Origin: Haloplanus sp. CK5-1
Lineage (GTDB): Archaea > Halobacteriota > Halobacteria > Halobacteriales > Haloferacaceae
Direction: 5' to 3'
NCBI RefSeq assembly: GCF_037201915.1
Contig: NZ_CP147505.1
Coordinates: 496,001-560,000 of the forward strand
Length of the DNA stretch: 64,000 bases
Shown here piece after piece: positions 8,366 to 16,359 of the stretch (positions are counted from its first letter, which is position 1; each line of letters starts with the position of its first letter). The notes below the pieces were generated by a model. The model did no database searches. It worked only from the letters and a program-made list of their open reading frames with translations, and was not told the origin of the DNA. Both the position numbers and the translations under genes were made by a program.

Positions 8366-9274
8366 TCAGGAGTCCTCCGTCGGATCGACGATATCGATCC
8401 CTTCGGGGATCTCCACGACCGGATCCACGGGCCTGATACCGCCGATTTCGTCACCACTACCGCCATCGTCGCTGCCACTCCCACCGTCGCTACCGCCGCT
8501 ACTGCCGCCGTCACTACCACCACTGCCGCTACCGCCACCACCACTGCCGCCGCCACCGCCACCAGCGGTCTTACACGTGGCGTTGCACTGGACGGAACAC
8601 GAATTGCTGAACCCGTTGCTCCACTTGCCGAGGATGGTCACGTTTGCCTCGCAGGAAGCTACGTTCCCCCCGCCGCCACAGGCCGTCTTGCAACGTTCGG
8701 CGCACTCGCCCCTGATGGCGTCGATGGCGATCACACCCGCACAGAGGATCGCGATGGCGACGATGGCCACGATGACGGGGTTCGCGTCGACGGCGGCGAA
8801 CACTTCGTACTGCTTGTCGGCTTTGAGGTCGTGGAAGACCCCGAAGTACGTCTGGTCCTTGTCCCGGGGACCGGGGTACGTCCGAACGGAGAGTCGGTAG
8901 TTCTCTCCGGTCTCCCCTCTCGATTCGTGCCGGAGGGCGTAGGTCGTCATCCGGTCGGACTCTTCGACGACCGTAGTCGTGATCATCTGGTACTCGCGCC
9001 GGTCGAGGACGAGCCGAGTCGTGAACGGGAAGCCCTCGGGGAGCATCCGCTCGTTTTTCATCACGAGTGTGTCGTCGTCGGAACGCGGATCCCACTCGTA
9101 ACAGACCGCATCGCCGGACTCGCGGTCACGGAGGAACACGAGCCGGGGATCACCCAGAAACACGTCCTCCAACGAGGGGTCCCGCCCCGTCGACGCCCCC
9201 TCGGCCGGTGTAACGCCGGTTCCGTCGGCTCCGGTCGGGTCGATGTCGTTCATTGACGAACACCGGTCGGCCAT
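8366..9274 (-). CDS. membrane-anchored protein with twin CX3CX3C motifs and Gly/Ser tract
   Basis: The 302-residue protein has a soluble N-terminal half (about residues 30-160), one transmembrane segment (about 166-187), then a Cys-rich domain: C191-x3-C195-x3-C199, C208, C226-x3-C230-x3-C234. A low-complexity Gly/Ser/Asp tract (about 238-276) and a Pro/Ile-rich tail follow. The paired CX3CX3C spacing suggests two helices cross-linked by disulfides, or a metal site. It does not match any family I know. Start 9274 is preferred because the A/T palindrome at 9279-9304 gives a promoter at the right distance for a leaderless mRNA; ATG 9253 is the alternative. Confidence 0.6.
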   Translation of the reverse strand: MADRCSSMNDIDPTGADGTGVTPAEGASTGRDPSLEDVFLGDPRLVFLRDRESGDAVCYEWDPRSDDDTLVMKNERMLPEGFPFTTRLVLDRREYQMITTTVVEESDRMTTYALRHESRGETGENYRLSVRTYPGPRDKDQTYFGVFHDLKADKQYEVFAAVDANPVIVAIVAIAILCAGVIAIDAIRGECAERCKTACGGGGNVASCEANVTILGKWSNGFSNSCSVQCNATCKTAGGGGGGSGGGGSGSGGSDGGSSGGSDGGSGSDDGGSGDEIGGIRPVDPVVEIPEGIDIVDPTEDS

Positions 9275-9278
9275 CTAG

Positions 9279-9304
9279 TTGACAATTACTTAATTATTGT
9301 TCAA
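9279..9304 (-). promoter_or_regulatory. A/T-rich imperfect palindrome, promoter/operator
   Basis: TTGACAAT (9279-9286) and ATTGTTCAA (9296-9304) are near-perfect inverted copies around an A/T core. The tract lies 5-30 bases upstream of the Cys-rich membrane protein start and probably holds its TATA box overlapped by an operator. Bases 9305-9478 beyond it show no gene. Confidence 0.4.
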
Positions 9305-9478
9305 TATCATTTATCGGTGTGAGACGCGACTCGGCCGAGGAGCGTGGCGGTCCCGCCGCTCGGCTCGTGGGAACCGTCGGGGATGGCGACCCGGTGCTAT
9401 AGGATCGTGGGCGGTCGGACGCGACCCGCCGTCGCCCCGAAACGACCGTTCTTTACCCCTCGGCGGCCACGGACCGGT

Positions 9479-9898
9479 ATGACCGACACCGACCTCGACG
9501 ACTTCCTCGCGGGCGACCGCTTGGACCACGTCGCGCTCTATCTCACCGACGACTACCTCGACGACGACGCCCTGTCGTCCCACGGGACGGCCGTCGAGGG
9601 CGGCGTCGTCCTCGTCGTGCCCGGGGACCGCGGGCGGGACCTCTTCTCCGCCGGTACCGGGATGGACGCCATGGCCTTCGCCAAGGAGGCGATGGGTACC
9701 GAGGGCGACGTCGACCACACGCTGCAGGGCGGCACCTGTCCCGACTGCGGCCAGGGCGCGGCGTTCGTCCTCGCGTTCGCCGAGGCCCAAAACGAGGAGG
9801 TGGGCGGCATCTACGCCGAGGGCGACGTTATCCACGCCTACGCCGCCTGTCCGGACGGCGACGCGTTCTCGGATCGGTGGCTCGTGGGCGAGGCGTAG
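9479..9898 (+). CDS. conserved haloarchaeal protein (DUF5807-like)
   Basis: The 139-residue acidic protein starts at ATG 9479. It contains 'HVALYLTDDYLDDDAL', a glycine-containing 'VVLVVPGDRGRDLF' strand-turn and one CxxC (CPDCGQGAAF, about residues 83-92). A lone CxxC could be redox-active or bind metal jointly with the later Cys in 'YAACPDGDAF'. From memory it resembles the haloarchaeal DUF5807 family; no function is known. It converges with the DHH gene without a gap. Confidence 0.7.
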   Translation: MTDTDLDDFLAGDRLDHVALYLTDDYLDDDALSSHGTAVEGGVVLVVPGDRGRDLFSAGTGMDAMAFAKEAMGTEGDVDHTLQGGTCPDCGQGAAFVLAFAEAQNEEVGGIYAEGDVIHAYAACPDGDAFSDRWLVGEA

Positions 9899-11095
9899 TT
9901 ACTCGTCGGCTTCCGTGTCCCGTCCCACGAGCCGCTCGAACGCCGCGAGGATCACCTGTCGGGTCGCGTACCCCTCCGACGACCAGTGGTGGGCGTAGTC
10001 GAGCATGTCGTCGTAGATGTCCGGCTTACAGCCGGCGGCGCGGGGGTGGCCCCCGCCGTTCACCTGTTCGGCGACCTCGTGGCACCGCTCGAACCCCTCG
10101 CTCCCCCGGATGCTCGCGCTCCCGGCGGGCTTGACGATCACGGCGGCGTCGGCACCGCGCTCGCGGAGCGTCTCGGCCACCTCGTTCTGGGAGCAGCGAC
10201 CGTAAGTGACGCCGACGGTCCACGGCCCGACCGACCGCATCTCGGCGCGGTCGACCGCCGCCTCGATCAACCGCTTCTTCTCGACGCGCCGGTCCTCGAG
10301 GTAGTCGACCACGGGGTCGGGCAAGTCGGGTCCGTACCGCCCGACCACGGTGACGTACTCCTCGGCGCTCGCCCAGTGAGCGTAGTCGGCCAGGTCGTCG
10401 CCCCGGGGGTCCTCCTTGATCCAGAGGTCGTGATCCCGGGTGACCGCCGCCAACGCCTCGAGGTGGTCCGGAAACGCCGTATCGAGCGAGCGGAGTGCCA
10501 CGTCGGCCGTACACTCCTCGTCGGACTCGCCGACGACGAGGTCGACGCCGGCGTCGCGGACGGCGGCGGCGGCAGCGTCGTCCCACTGGTGGTGGTCGAA
10601 CCACCGCACTACGTCGGCGCGGTCGACCACCGTGTCGACCGTCTCGCCGATGGTGGCGTCGTCCGGACAGAGGTCACAGACGTAGACGTCGACGCCGGGG
10701 TCGGCGTACTCCGCGACGCGGTCGAGGGCCTCGGGGAGCGAGTGCGGACTGGCGGTGACGAGGCCGACCGGGGACTCCTCCCGGTCCTCGTCCTCGTCTT
10801 CGTCTCCGACCTCGCCGTCGCCGTCCAGCGCCGGATCGACGCGGGCCGCGAGCGATTCCTCGAAGGGTGCGACGTCGAGGGCGGCGTCGTACACCTCGCG
10901 GAGCAACGCCACGCAGGCAAGGCCGTCGGCGTCGCCGTCCGCGATCACCACCACCTCCGCGCCCTCGATGGCCTCACGAGCGCGCCGGTCCGCGTACTCC
11001 TCGTCGAGCGAATCCGGGTAGAAGAAGCCCGCACCCGGGAGCCGGGATTTCCGCGAGAGCGAGAGCCCGTCGGCGTCGATCAGATCGTCGTCCAT
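9899..11095 (-). CDS. DHH family phosphoesterase (DHH-DHHA1)
   Basis: The 398-residue protein starts at ATG 11095. The DHH domain shows 'VVIADGDADGLACVALL', 'YVCDLCPDD' and 'WFDHHQWDD', the Asp/His set that binds two Mn ions in RecJ-like nucleases and nanoRNA/cyclic dinucleotide phosphodiesterases. The DHHA1 substrate-binding domain ends with 'NGGGHPRAAG'. An acidic Asp/Glu stretch (about residues 92-106) interrupts the first domain, a common haloarchaeal loop. Exact substrate cannot be told from sequence. Confidence 0.88.
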   Translation of the reverse strand: MDDDLIDADGLSLSRKSRLPGAGFFYPDSLDEEYADRRAREAIEGAEVVVIADGDADGLACVALLREVYDAALDVAPFEESLAARVDPALDGDGEVGDEDEDEDREESPVGLVTASPHSLPEALDRVAEYADPGVDVYVCDLCPDDATIGETVDTVVDRADVVRWFDHHQWDDAAAAAVRDAGVDLVVGESDEECTADVALRSLDTAFPDHLEALAAVTRDHDLWIKEDPRGDDLADYAHWASAEEYVTVVGRYGPDLPDPVVDYLEDRRVEKKRLIEAAVDRAEMRSVGPWTVGVTYGRCSQNEVAETLRERGADAAVIVKPAGSASIRGSEGFERCHEVAEQVNGGGHPRAAGCKPDIYDDMLDYAHHWSSEGYATRQVILAAFERLVGRDTEADE

Positions 11096-11141
11096 ACCGA
11101 GAAGTCGGGGGCCGACCCGAAGTATCCCGCGATCCACCCCG

Positions 11142-11597
11142 TCAGGCGGCGGCCTGGTCGCTCCCGACCTCGCCCTTGTCCAACTGTCGCACGGTCAACA
11201 CCGGTACGGGACAGGTTCGGACCACCCGCTCGGCGACGCTCCCGATGAGAAACCGGTTCTCGCCGTGGCGACCGCGGGTCCCCATCGCCACTACGTCGGC
11301 GTCGACCGACTCGGCGTACTCGCGGATCTCGGTCGCCGGTCGACCCTCGCGGACCGCCGTCGTCACCGACCGATCCGTCGCCGCCGCCACCTCTTCGAGG
11401 GCGTCGTGGGCGGAGTCGTCGAAGGCGTCTCGCATCTCGTCGCGGACCCGTTCGGGCGAGGCCTCGATATCCCCTTCGTCGATCACGTAGAGGGCGTGGA
11501 CCGTCGCGTCGAACCGATCAGCGAGGTCGAGTGCGACGCTCACGGCCCGGCGGACGCTCTTCGACCCGTCGGTCGCGACGACGATAGTGTCGAACAT
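11142..11597 (-). CDS. universal stress protein (UspA, ATP-binding type)
   Basis: The 151-residue protein has 'MFDTIVVATDGSKSVRRAV' at the start and the nucleotide-binding 'GTRGRHGENRFLIGSVAERVV' (G-x2-G-x9-GS) near residues 106-126. It is one of three Usp genes within 2 kb. Divergent transcription from the Usp at 11685 leaves 87 bases between them. A Cys in 'RTCPVPVLTV' is typical. Confidence 0.9.
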   Translation of the reverse strand: MFDTIVVATDGSKSVRRAVSVALDLADRFDATVHALYVIDEGDIEASPERVRDEMRDAFDDSAHDALEEVAAATDRSVTTAVREGRPATEIREYAESVDADVVAMGTRGRHGENRFLIGSVAERVVRTCPVPVLTVRQLDKGEVGSDQAAA

Positions 11598-11684
11598 GGG
11601 GGTGGGTTCGCCCGGTCGAGTGATAAAGCCCGCGTCGCGGCGCGGTGGGAGCGTTTTTTCAGCGTGGGCCGCGCACACGTCTTC

Positions 11685-12137
11685 ATGACCGATCCGCTCT
11701 CCCCGTCGCTCGTCCTCGTTCCCGTCGACGGGAGCGAGGAGTCGCTCTCGGCCGTCGAGTACGCGACCGCCGTCGCCGCCGAGTACGACGCCCGGATTCA
11801 CGCGCTCTACGTCGTCGGCGAGGATCTCGCCCGCGCCATCGGCACCGGAGCGGTCGACGACCAGACGCTCGCGGCCGACACCGAGGCGTTCCTGGAGGCG
11901 GTCGCGGACATCGTCGCCGAGGCGGGCGTTCCGCTCTCGACGTCGATGACGCACGGCTTCTCGACGGCGCGACTGTCCCGTCATCCGGGTAGCGTCGTCC
12001 TCGACACCGCCGAGGAGGTCGACGCCGACTTCCTCGTCGTCCCGCGCGAACCCGTCTCCGGCGACCCCGACGAGGTGCTCGGCAAAGCCGCCGAGTACGT
12101 CCTTCTCTACGCGAGTCAGCCGGTGCTGTCGGTCTGA
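11685..12137 (+). CDS. universal stress protein, non-ATP-binding variant
   Basis: The 150-residue protein opens with 'LVLVPVDGSEESLSAVEYA' and keeps the Usp alpha/beta fold. The C-terminal G-x2-G-x9-G(S/T) loop is absent; the equivalent region reads 'VVPREPVSGDPDEVLGKAAEYVL'. It is therefore probably not an ATP binder. It overlaps the convergent acetyltransferase gene by 22 bases. Confidence 0.85.
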   Translation: MTDPLSPSLVLVPVDGSEESLSAVEYATAVAAEYDARIHALYVVGEDLARAIGTGAVDDQTLAADTEAFLEAVADIVAEAGVPLSTSMTHGFSTARLSRHPGSVVLDTAEEVDADFLVVPREPVSGDPDEVLGKAAEYVLLYASQPVLSV

Positions 12138-12652
12138 GCCAACTGGAGTTCCATCTCGTGTTCGAAGCTCTCGGTGTCGGTCGGGCGAAAGCCCATCTTC
12201 TCGTAGAGGGTGATCGCGGGGTCGTTCCAGCGCTCGACGGTGAGCCACACGCGTTCGAAGCCCGCCTCCCGTCCCGCGCCGAGTAACGCCTCGACGAGAC
12301 GCGTCCCGATGCCCGACGACTGGTACGCCTGGAGGACGAAGATGGCGAGCTCGGCGACTCTGTCCTCGTCGTCGGGAACGAGCGTCGCGTGTCCGACGGG
12401 GTCGTCACCGTGCCACGCGACGACGTTCACCGTCCCCGACCCGGTGATCGCGTCCAACCAGTCGGTGATCCGGTCGGTCGTCGTGGGCGGAATGCCCTGT
12501 GCGCGGTCGGCGGAATCGAACGCCTCGTACATCGCCGTCAACGCCTCGCACTCCCGTTCGTGGTCGTAGGACTGAACGGTTATCGTCCGCCCCTCGCGGT
12601 CGTCGAAGGTCAGCGGTGGCGACGGGAATTCGCCGGTGGTGTCGTCGGTCAT
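12116..12652 (-). CDS. GNAT family N-acetyltransferase
   Basis: The 178-residue protein has the GNAT acetyl-CoA site 'VLQAYQSSGIGTRLVEALL' near residues 108-126 and the C-terminal 'NDPAITLYEKMGF' typical of the family. Substrate unknown. Its ATG overlaps the TGA of the upstream Usp gene (ATGA), so it is the second gene of a two-gene operon. Confidence 0.88.
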   Translation of the reverse strand: MTDDTTGEFPSPPLTFDDREGRTITVQSYDHERECEALTAMYEAFDSADRAQGIPPTTTDRITDWLDAITGSGTVNVVAWHGDDPVGHATLVPDDEDRVAELAIFVLQAYQSSGIGTRLVEALLGAGREAGFERVWLTVERWNDPAITLYEKMGFRPTDTESFEHEMELQLAQTDSTG

Positions 12653-13017
12653 CGGACGAGCGTCACCGAAACGTGCGAGTTCAACAGGACGAACTCCGCG
12701 ATACTCCCGAGTTTGATCTTCCCCATGGGACTGGTCTCGCCCCCACCGATGGCGATCCGATCGAACCCCTCGGTTTCGGCGAGTTCGACCAGTTCGCTTC
12801 CCGGATCGCCGTCGAGATGGCGCACCGACGCCGTCACCTCCCGTTCGTCGAGGGTCGCCCGCACTCGCTCCTCGATCCCATCGGGGGTCGCCTCGGTTGC
12901 CGGGTTCCGGAGGATCGCGACCGTCAGGTCGTCTCCGGTCTCGGTGACGCGGTCGACCACCCGCTCCAGTGCGCGGAGCGAGTCGTCGCTCCCGCCGATG
13001 CCCAGCAGTATCTTCAT
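12649..13017 (-). CDS. universal stress protein (short)
   Basis: The 122-residue protein starts 'MKILLGIGGSDDSLRALERVV' and ends with a Usp-type loop 'IGGGETSPMGKIKLGSIAEFVLL'. It is shorter than the other two Usp proteins, lacking part of the central helix region. It heads an operon with the acetyltransferase. Just upstream, ACTCGGGGCCCCGAGT (13026-13041) is a perfect 16-base palindrome. Confidence 0.85.
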   Translation of the reverse strand: MKILLGIGGSDDSLRALERVVDRVTETGDDLTVAILRNPATEATPDGIEERVRATLDEREVTASVRHLDGDPGSELVELAETEGFDRIAIGGGETSPMGKIKLGSIAEFVLLNSHVSVTLVR

Positions 13018-13025
13018 GCCCACCA

Positions 13026-13041
13026 ACTCGGGGCCCCGAGT
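13026..13041. repeat. 16-bp perfect palindrome
   Basis: ACTCGGGGCCCCGAGT is perfectly self-complementary, in the intergenic space between the Usp (minus) and the DUF5806-like gene (plus). It lies 9 bases upstream of the Usp start, so an operator is possible. Confidence 0.35.
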
Positions 13042-13119
13042 CAAAAAGGGTGGCCGTCGCGTCGGACGCCCCTCGAACGCGACGGAACACTTTTGAATCG
13101 GCGCACGGAACCGCGGCGC

Positions 13120-13677
13120 ATGAGCGACGACGCGCCCGCGGCCGGGGACGACGCCACCCCCGAGGGCGACGGCGCGACCGGATCGTCGGTCCCGGACGAC
13201 GTGCGCAAGTACGAGCGTTTCAAGAAGATCGACGGCGCACAGTACGACCGCGTCAACGACTTCCTCCGCGATCGGACGTACGTCACGGCCCGCGAGTGGG
13301 CCATCGCCCGCCTCTGTGTCGACTTCCGCACCGAGACCGGCGTCGAGATGACGAAGATTGGCGAGAACCTCCCCCAACTCGTCCCCTTCATGACCGACAC
13401 CTACTCGCCACAGGCGGTCAATCAGGCCCGTGCCGCTTTCGAGGAGAAGGTCCAGAAAGCCGGCGCGACCTTCCTCTACGGCGCGATGTCCGGCTTCTTC
13501 ACCGCCGAGGAACTCGACGAGATGATGTACGAGGTGACGGAGGTGGCGAAGTTCCTCCTCGAGGTCGAGGGTGTCGACCTCGCGGCGGCCGAGGAACTCG
13601 ACGCTGAAGACCGCATCTCCGAGGTCATGCGCGAGGTGCGGGAGTCGAGCCAGGAGGTCCGGAGCGACCTCGACTGA
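13120..13677 (+). CDS. conserved haloarchaeal protein (DUF5806-like)
   Basis: The 185-residue protein has an acidic disordered start (about residues 1-28), then a highly conserved-looking helical core: 'KYERFKKIDGAQYDRVNDFLRDRTYVT', 'LCVDFRTETGVEMTKIGENLP' and 'YGAMSGFFTAEELDEMMYEVTEVAKFLLEVEGV'. From memory this is the haloarchaeal DUF5806 family. No catalytic motif is evident. An A/T box (ACTTTTGAA) lies about 28 bases upstream of the start. It is convergent with the dihydroorotase gene. Confidence 0.75.
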   Translation: MSDDAPAAGDDATPEGDGATGSSVPDDVRKYERFKKIDGAQYDRVNDFLRDRTYVTAREWAIARLCVDFRTETGVEMTKIGENLPQLVPFMTDTYSPQAVNQARAAFEEKVQKAGATFLYGAMSGFFTAEELDEMMYEVTEVAKFLLEVEGVDLAAAEELDAEDRISEVMREVRESSQEVRSDLD

Positions 13678-13691
13678 CGACCACTCCGCAC

Positions 13692-14984
13692 TCAGCGCAC
13701 GTTCTCGCCCTCGGCCGCGCGAAAGGTGTCCATCGCCCCGTCGTAGACGCGGTCGCCCCGAACCGTCGTCCACTCGGGGAAGACGGCCGATCGGCCCTCG
13801 AACGACGTCCACCCGCAGTTGGAGTGGAGACGCTCCCCCCGAACCGGTCGCGGCCGGTCCAGGTCGTACAGCGCGAGGTCGGCGTCCCGCCCGGCCTCGA
13901 TCCGTCCCTTGTCCACCAACCCGAACGTCTCGGCGGGTGTCGTCGCCGTCAGGTCGCGGACCCGCTCGACGGTCAGCGGGCCGTCGAGCGTCTCGGCCAA
14001 GAGGAGCGGAACCATCGTCTCGACGCCGGGGACACCGCTCGGAGCCTCCCAGAGCGTCGTCTCCTTCTCCGCCCGCGTGTGGGGCGCGTGGTCGGTCGCG
14101 ACGGCGTCGACGCGGCCGTCGACGATCCGGTCGTAGAGGGCGGCCCGACGCTCCTCGCTCCGCAGAGGCGGGTTCATGCGCCCGAACGTCCCCAGTTCGT
14201 TGAGGTCGGCCCGCGAGAGCAGGCAGTGGTGGGGTGTCACCTCGCAGGTCACGCGGTCGGGGGCGTCGGCGACGATGTCGACCGCCTCGGGCGTGCTGGT
14301 GTGGGCGACGTGGAGTCGCGCGCCGGCGTCGACGCCGATCTCGACGGCGCGTTCGACGGCCACGATTTCGGCCTCGGCGGTGCGGTAGGCGCTCCACGGG
14401 TCGGCGTCGGCGTTCCGACCCGTCCCCGATCCGGTGCCGTGGACGCCCGATTCGAAGCGGGTGGCGTCCTCGGCGTGGACGGTCACGGGGACACCGGCGT
14501 CGGCGGCGCGGGCGACGGCGTCGGCGAACAGGTCGCCGTCGATCCCCATGTCGCCGGTGGAGTCGGCCAGAAACACCTCGCCGAGCGCGACGATCGGGCG
14601 GTCGAACAGCGTCTCGGGGTCCCAGTCGGCGGTCACGCCGCCGTTGATGCCGAAGTCGACGAGCGACTCCCGCGCGAGGAGTTCCTTCTGGTCGTAGGCC
14701 GTCCCGGTCGTCGTCGGGGGGTCGGTGTTCGGTTGGTCGACGACCGTCGTGACGCCGCCAGCGGCGGCGCTCCGAGACCCCGTCCGCCACGTCTCCTTGT
14801 GTGGCGCGCCGGGTTCCCTGAAGTGGACGTGGACGTCGACCGCCCCCGGTAGCAGGAGGCATTCGTCGGCGTCGATCGTCCGACCGTCGCCGTCGAGGTC
14901 GATCCCGACGGTGTCGATGCGTCCTCCGTCGACGCGAACGTCCCGGACGCGGCCATCCGCGAGCGTCGCGTTCCTGACGAGCAT
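13692..14984 (-). CDS. pyrC: dihydroorotase
   Basis: The 430-residue amidohydrolase starts at ATG 14984. 'DVHVHFREPG' (about residues 51-60) carries the first metal-binding histidines. Later come 'VTVHAEDA', 'LHVAHTSTPEA', 'CEVTPHHCLLSRADL' and the catalytic Asp in 'AVATDHAPHTRAEK'. These match class I (PyrC/multifunctional-type) dihydroorotases, which close carbamoyl aspartate to dihydroorotate in pyrimidine synthesis. Although allantoinase is related, the HFREPG and TDHAPH motifs favour dihydroorotase. No pyr neighbour is present. Confidence 0.9.
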   Translation of the reverse strand: MLVRNATLADGRVRDVRVDGGRIDTVGIDLDGDGRTIDADECLLLPGAVDVHVHFREPGAPHKETWRTGSRSAAAGGVTTVVDQPNTDPPTTTGTAYDQKELLARESLVDFGINGGVTADWDPETLFDRPIVALGEVFLADSTGDMGIDGDLFADAVARAADAGVPVTVHAEDATRFESGVHGTGSGTGRNADADPWSAYRTAEAEIVAVERAVEIGVDAGARLHVAHTSTPEAVDIVADAPDRVTCEVTPHHCLLSRADLNELGTFGRMNPPLRSEERRAALYDRIVDGRVDAVATDHAPHTRAEKETTLWEAPSGVPGVETMVPLLLAETLDGPLTVERVRDLTATTPAETFGLVDKGRIEAGRDADLALYDLDRPRPVRGERLHSNCGWTSFEGRSAVFPEWTTVRGDRVYDGAMDTFRAAEGENVR

Positions 14985-15021
14985 ACCCCCACCTGTGACC
15001 CTGCCGTCGTAAGTCTCCCGC

Positions 15022-15720
15022 TCACGCTTCGGTCTCGGCCTCGGTTTCGACCACGACGACCGTCGGGTCGGCGTCACCGACCAGCATCCCCTCGATGGCG
15101 GTCCCGACAGCGCCCGTCTCGGCCGGCCCACCCACGGCCGCAACGCTCCCGACGCTCTCGGGATCGAAGGGCTGTCCCAGGGCGGCGTACACCGGAGCCA
15201 GGACGCCGGCGAACGCCTCGCGGTCGTCGACGACGACACATCCGGCGACCAGGGCGGCGTCACCCCGGACCCGTTGGGCCACGCCCGCGACCTTCCCGTC
15301 ACACTGCAGCGAGTGGGAGCCGGGACAGAACGAGCCGGCGGGCTCGCCGACCGTCGTGTCGACGCCGACTGCCGCGAGCGCACGACGGAGGCGGGCGGTC
15401 GTCGCCTCGTAGCGGGCAGTCAGCCCGGTTCGGGCGTCGTCGACCGGAACGGCGCGGGCGAACGCGACCGTCGACCCCGTGTGGGCGACGGCCCGCCCTC
15501 CGACCCGGCGCTGGACGGTCGGAAACCCGCGGTCGCGGGCGACCGAGACGGCCCGGTCGTACCCCGAGGTGGCGGCCTCGCGCCGCCCGAATGCGACGTG
15601 TCGCGGGGGCGTCCACACGCGGACCGCCGGGTCGCCCGTCTCGGCCGTCCGTGCGAGCATCGCGCCGGTTCGCTGGCGGTCTGCCGCGACCGTTCCGGCT
15701 CGACCCCTGACGACGCGCAT
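15022..15720 (-). CDS. lipoate-protein ligase A-like (BPL/LplA/LipB family)
   Basis: The 232-residue protein starts at ATG 15720. It has the LplA fold signatures 'RRVGGRAVAHTGSTVAFA' (about residues 70-87; RRxxGG binds lipoyl-AMP) and 'GSFCPGSHSLQCDGKVAGVAQRV' with the conserved Lys in DGKVAG (about 145). Family members attach lipoate or octanoate to E2/H proteins. A TATA-like AATTATG box lies about 26 bases upstream (15744-15751). An in-frame ATG at 15747 falls on the promoter and is rejected. Confidence 0.8.
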   Translation of the reverse strand: MRVVRGRAGTVAADRQRTGAMLARTAETGDPAVRVWTPPRHVAFGRREAATSGYDRAVSVARDRGFPTVQRRVGGRAVAHTGSTVAFARAVPVDDARTGLTARYEATTARLRRALAAVGVDTTVGEPAGSFCPGSHSLQCDGKVAGVAQRVRGDAALVAGCVVVDDREAFAGVLAPVYAALGQPFDPESVGSVAAVGGPAETGAVGTAIEGMLVGDADPTVVVVETEAETEA

Positions 15721-15836
15721 ACGATATCGGAGCGCCGGGAGACACATAATTGGCTCGCGCGAGGGGCGGGGACGAGAGACGCCGCCGGCCGTCGGGCATA
15801 AATACTCCGGGAATTCGCATCGCGTAGTAATGCAAC

Positions 15837-15843
15837 ATATATA
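15837..15843 (+). promoter_or_regulatory. TATA box of the flavin-binding protein
   Basis: ATATATA is centred 28 bases upstream of the ATG at 15868, giving a leaderless transcript. Confidence 0.6.
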
Positions 15844-15867
15844 CGCGTCACCGAACGCGATCAAACG

Positions 15868-16314
15868 ATGACCGCCAACGCGATGACTCGTGCCGAAATC
15901 GACGCCGCCCTCCACGAGTCGGGGGTCGGCGTGCTGTCGTTGACCGACGGCGCGGAGACGTACGCGATCCCCGAGTCGTTCGGGTACGACGGAGAAAACC
16001 TCTACTTCCAGTTCGCTTACGAGGAGGGGAGCCAAAAGATGGCGTTCGCCGAGACGACCGACCTCGCGACGCTCACCGTCTTCAGCGAACGGCCCGCGTG
16101 GAGTGTCGTCGTCCGTGGCGACATCGCTCCGCTCTCCGAGGTGGATGCTCCGGAAGCGGCCGACGCCATCGCGTCGAACGCGGCGGTCCCCCAGTTCAAC
16201 GTCAGTCCCGACTCGCCGGCCCAGGACCTGCAGTTCGACCCCTACAGACTGACGCCGACCGAACGGTCGGGGCGGGCGTTCGGATCGATCGACGGATCGA
16301 CGGAGACGTTTTAA
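15868..16314 (+). CDS. pyridoxamine 5'-phosphate oxidase-like FMN-binding protein
   Basis: The 148-residue split-barrel protein contains 'GVGVLSLTDGAETYAIPESFGYDGENLYFQF' and 'WSVVVRGDIAPL', matching the small archaeal PNPOx-like flavoprotein group. These bind FMN (or F420/haem in relatives) and reduce varied substrates. No pyridoxine-specific residues can be claimed. The start is set by the TATA box at 15837; a second in-frame ATG lies at codon 6. Confidence 0.8.
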   Translation: MTANAMTRAEIDAALHESGVGVLSLTDGAETYAIPESFGYDGENLYFQFAYEEGSQKMAFAETTDLATLTVFSERPAWSVVVRGDIAPLSEVDAPEAADAIASNAAVPQFNVSPDSPAQDLQFDPYRLTPTERSGRAFGSIDGSTETF

Positions 16315-16359
16315 TTCCGAGTCGCGAGACCTATCACTCCGCCCGCCCGAACGACCCGT

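Noticed and set aside
8437-8570. Gly/Ser tract as an intergenic microsatellite
   Set aside because: It is in frame within the Cys-rich membrane protein and encodes a linker; the repeats are imperfect.
10017-11248. Plus-strand ORFs opposite the DHH phosphoesterase
   Set aside because: Composition is Val/Gly/Arg-rich shadow coding; the DHH/DHHA1 motifs are on the minus strand.
12649-14862. Long minus-strand ORF (737 aa) opposite the DUF5806-like gene and into pyrC
   Set aside because: Only its last 122 codons are the Usp gene; the rest is Arg/Pro-rich antisense of genes with clear homology.
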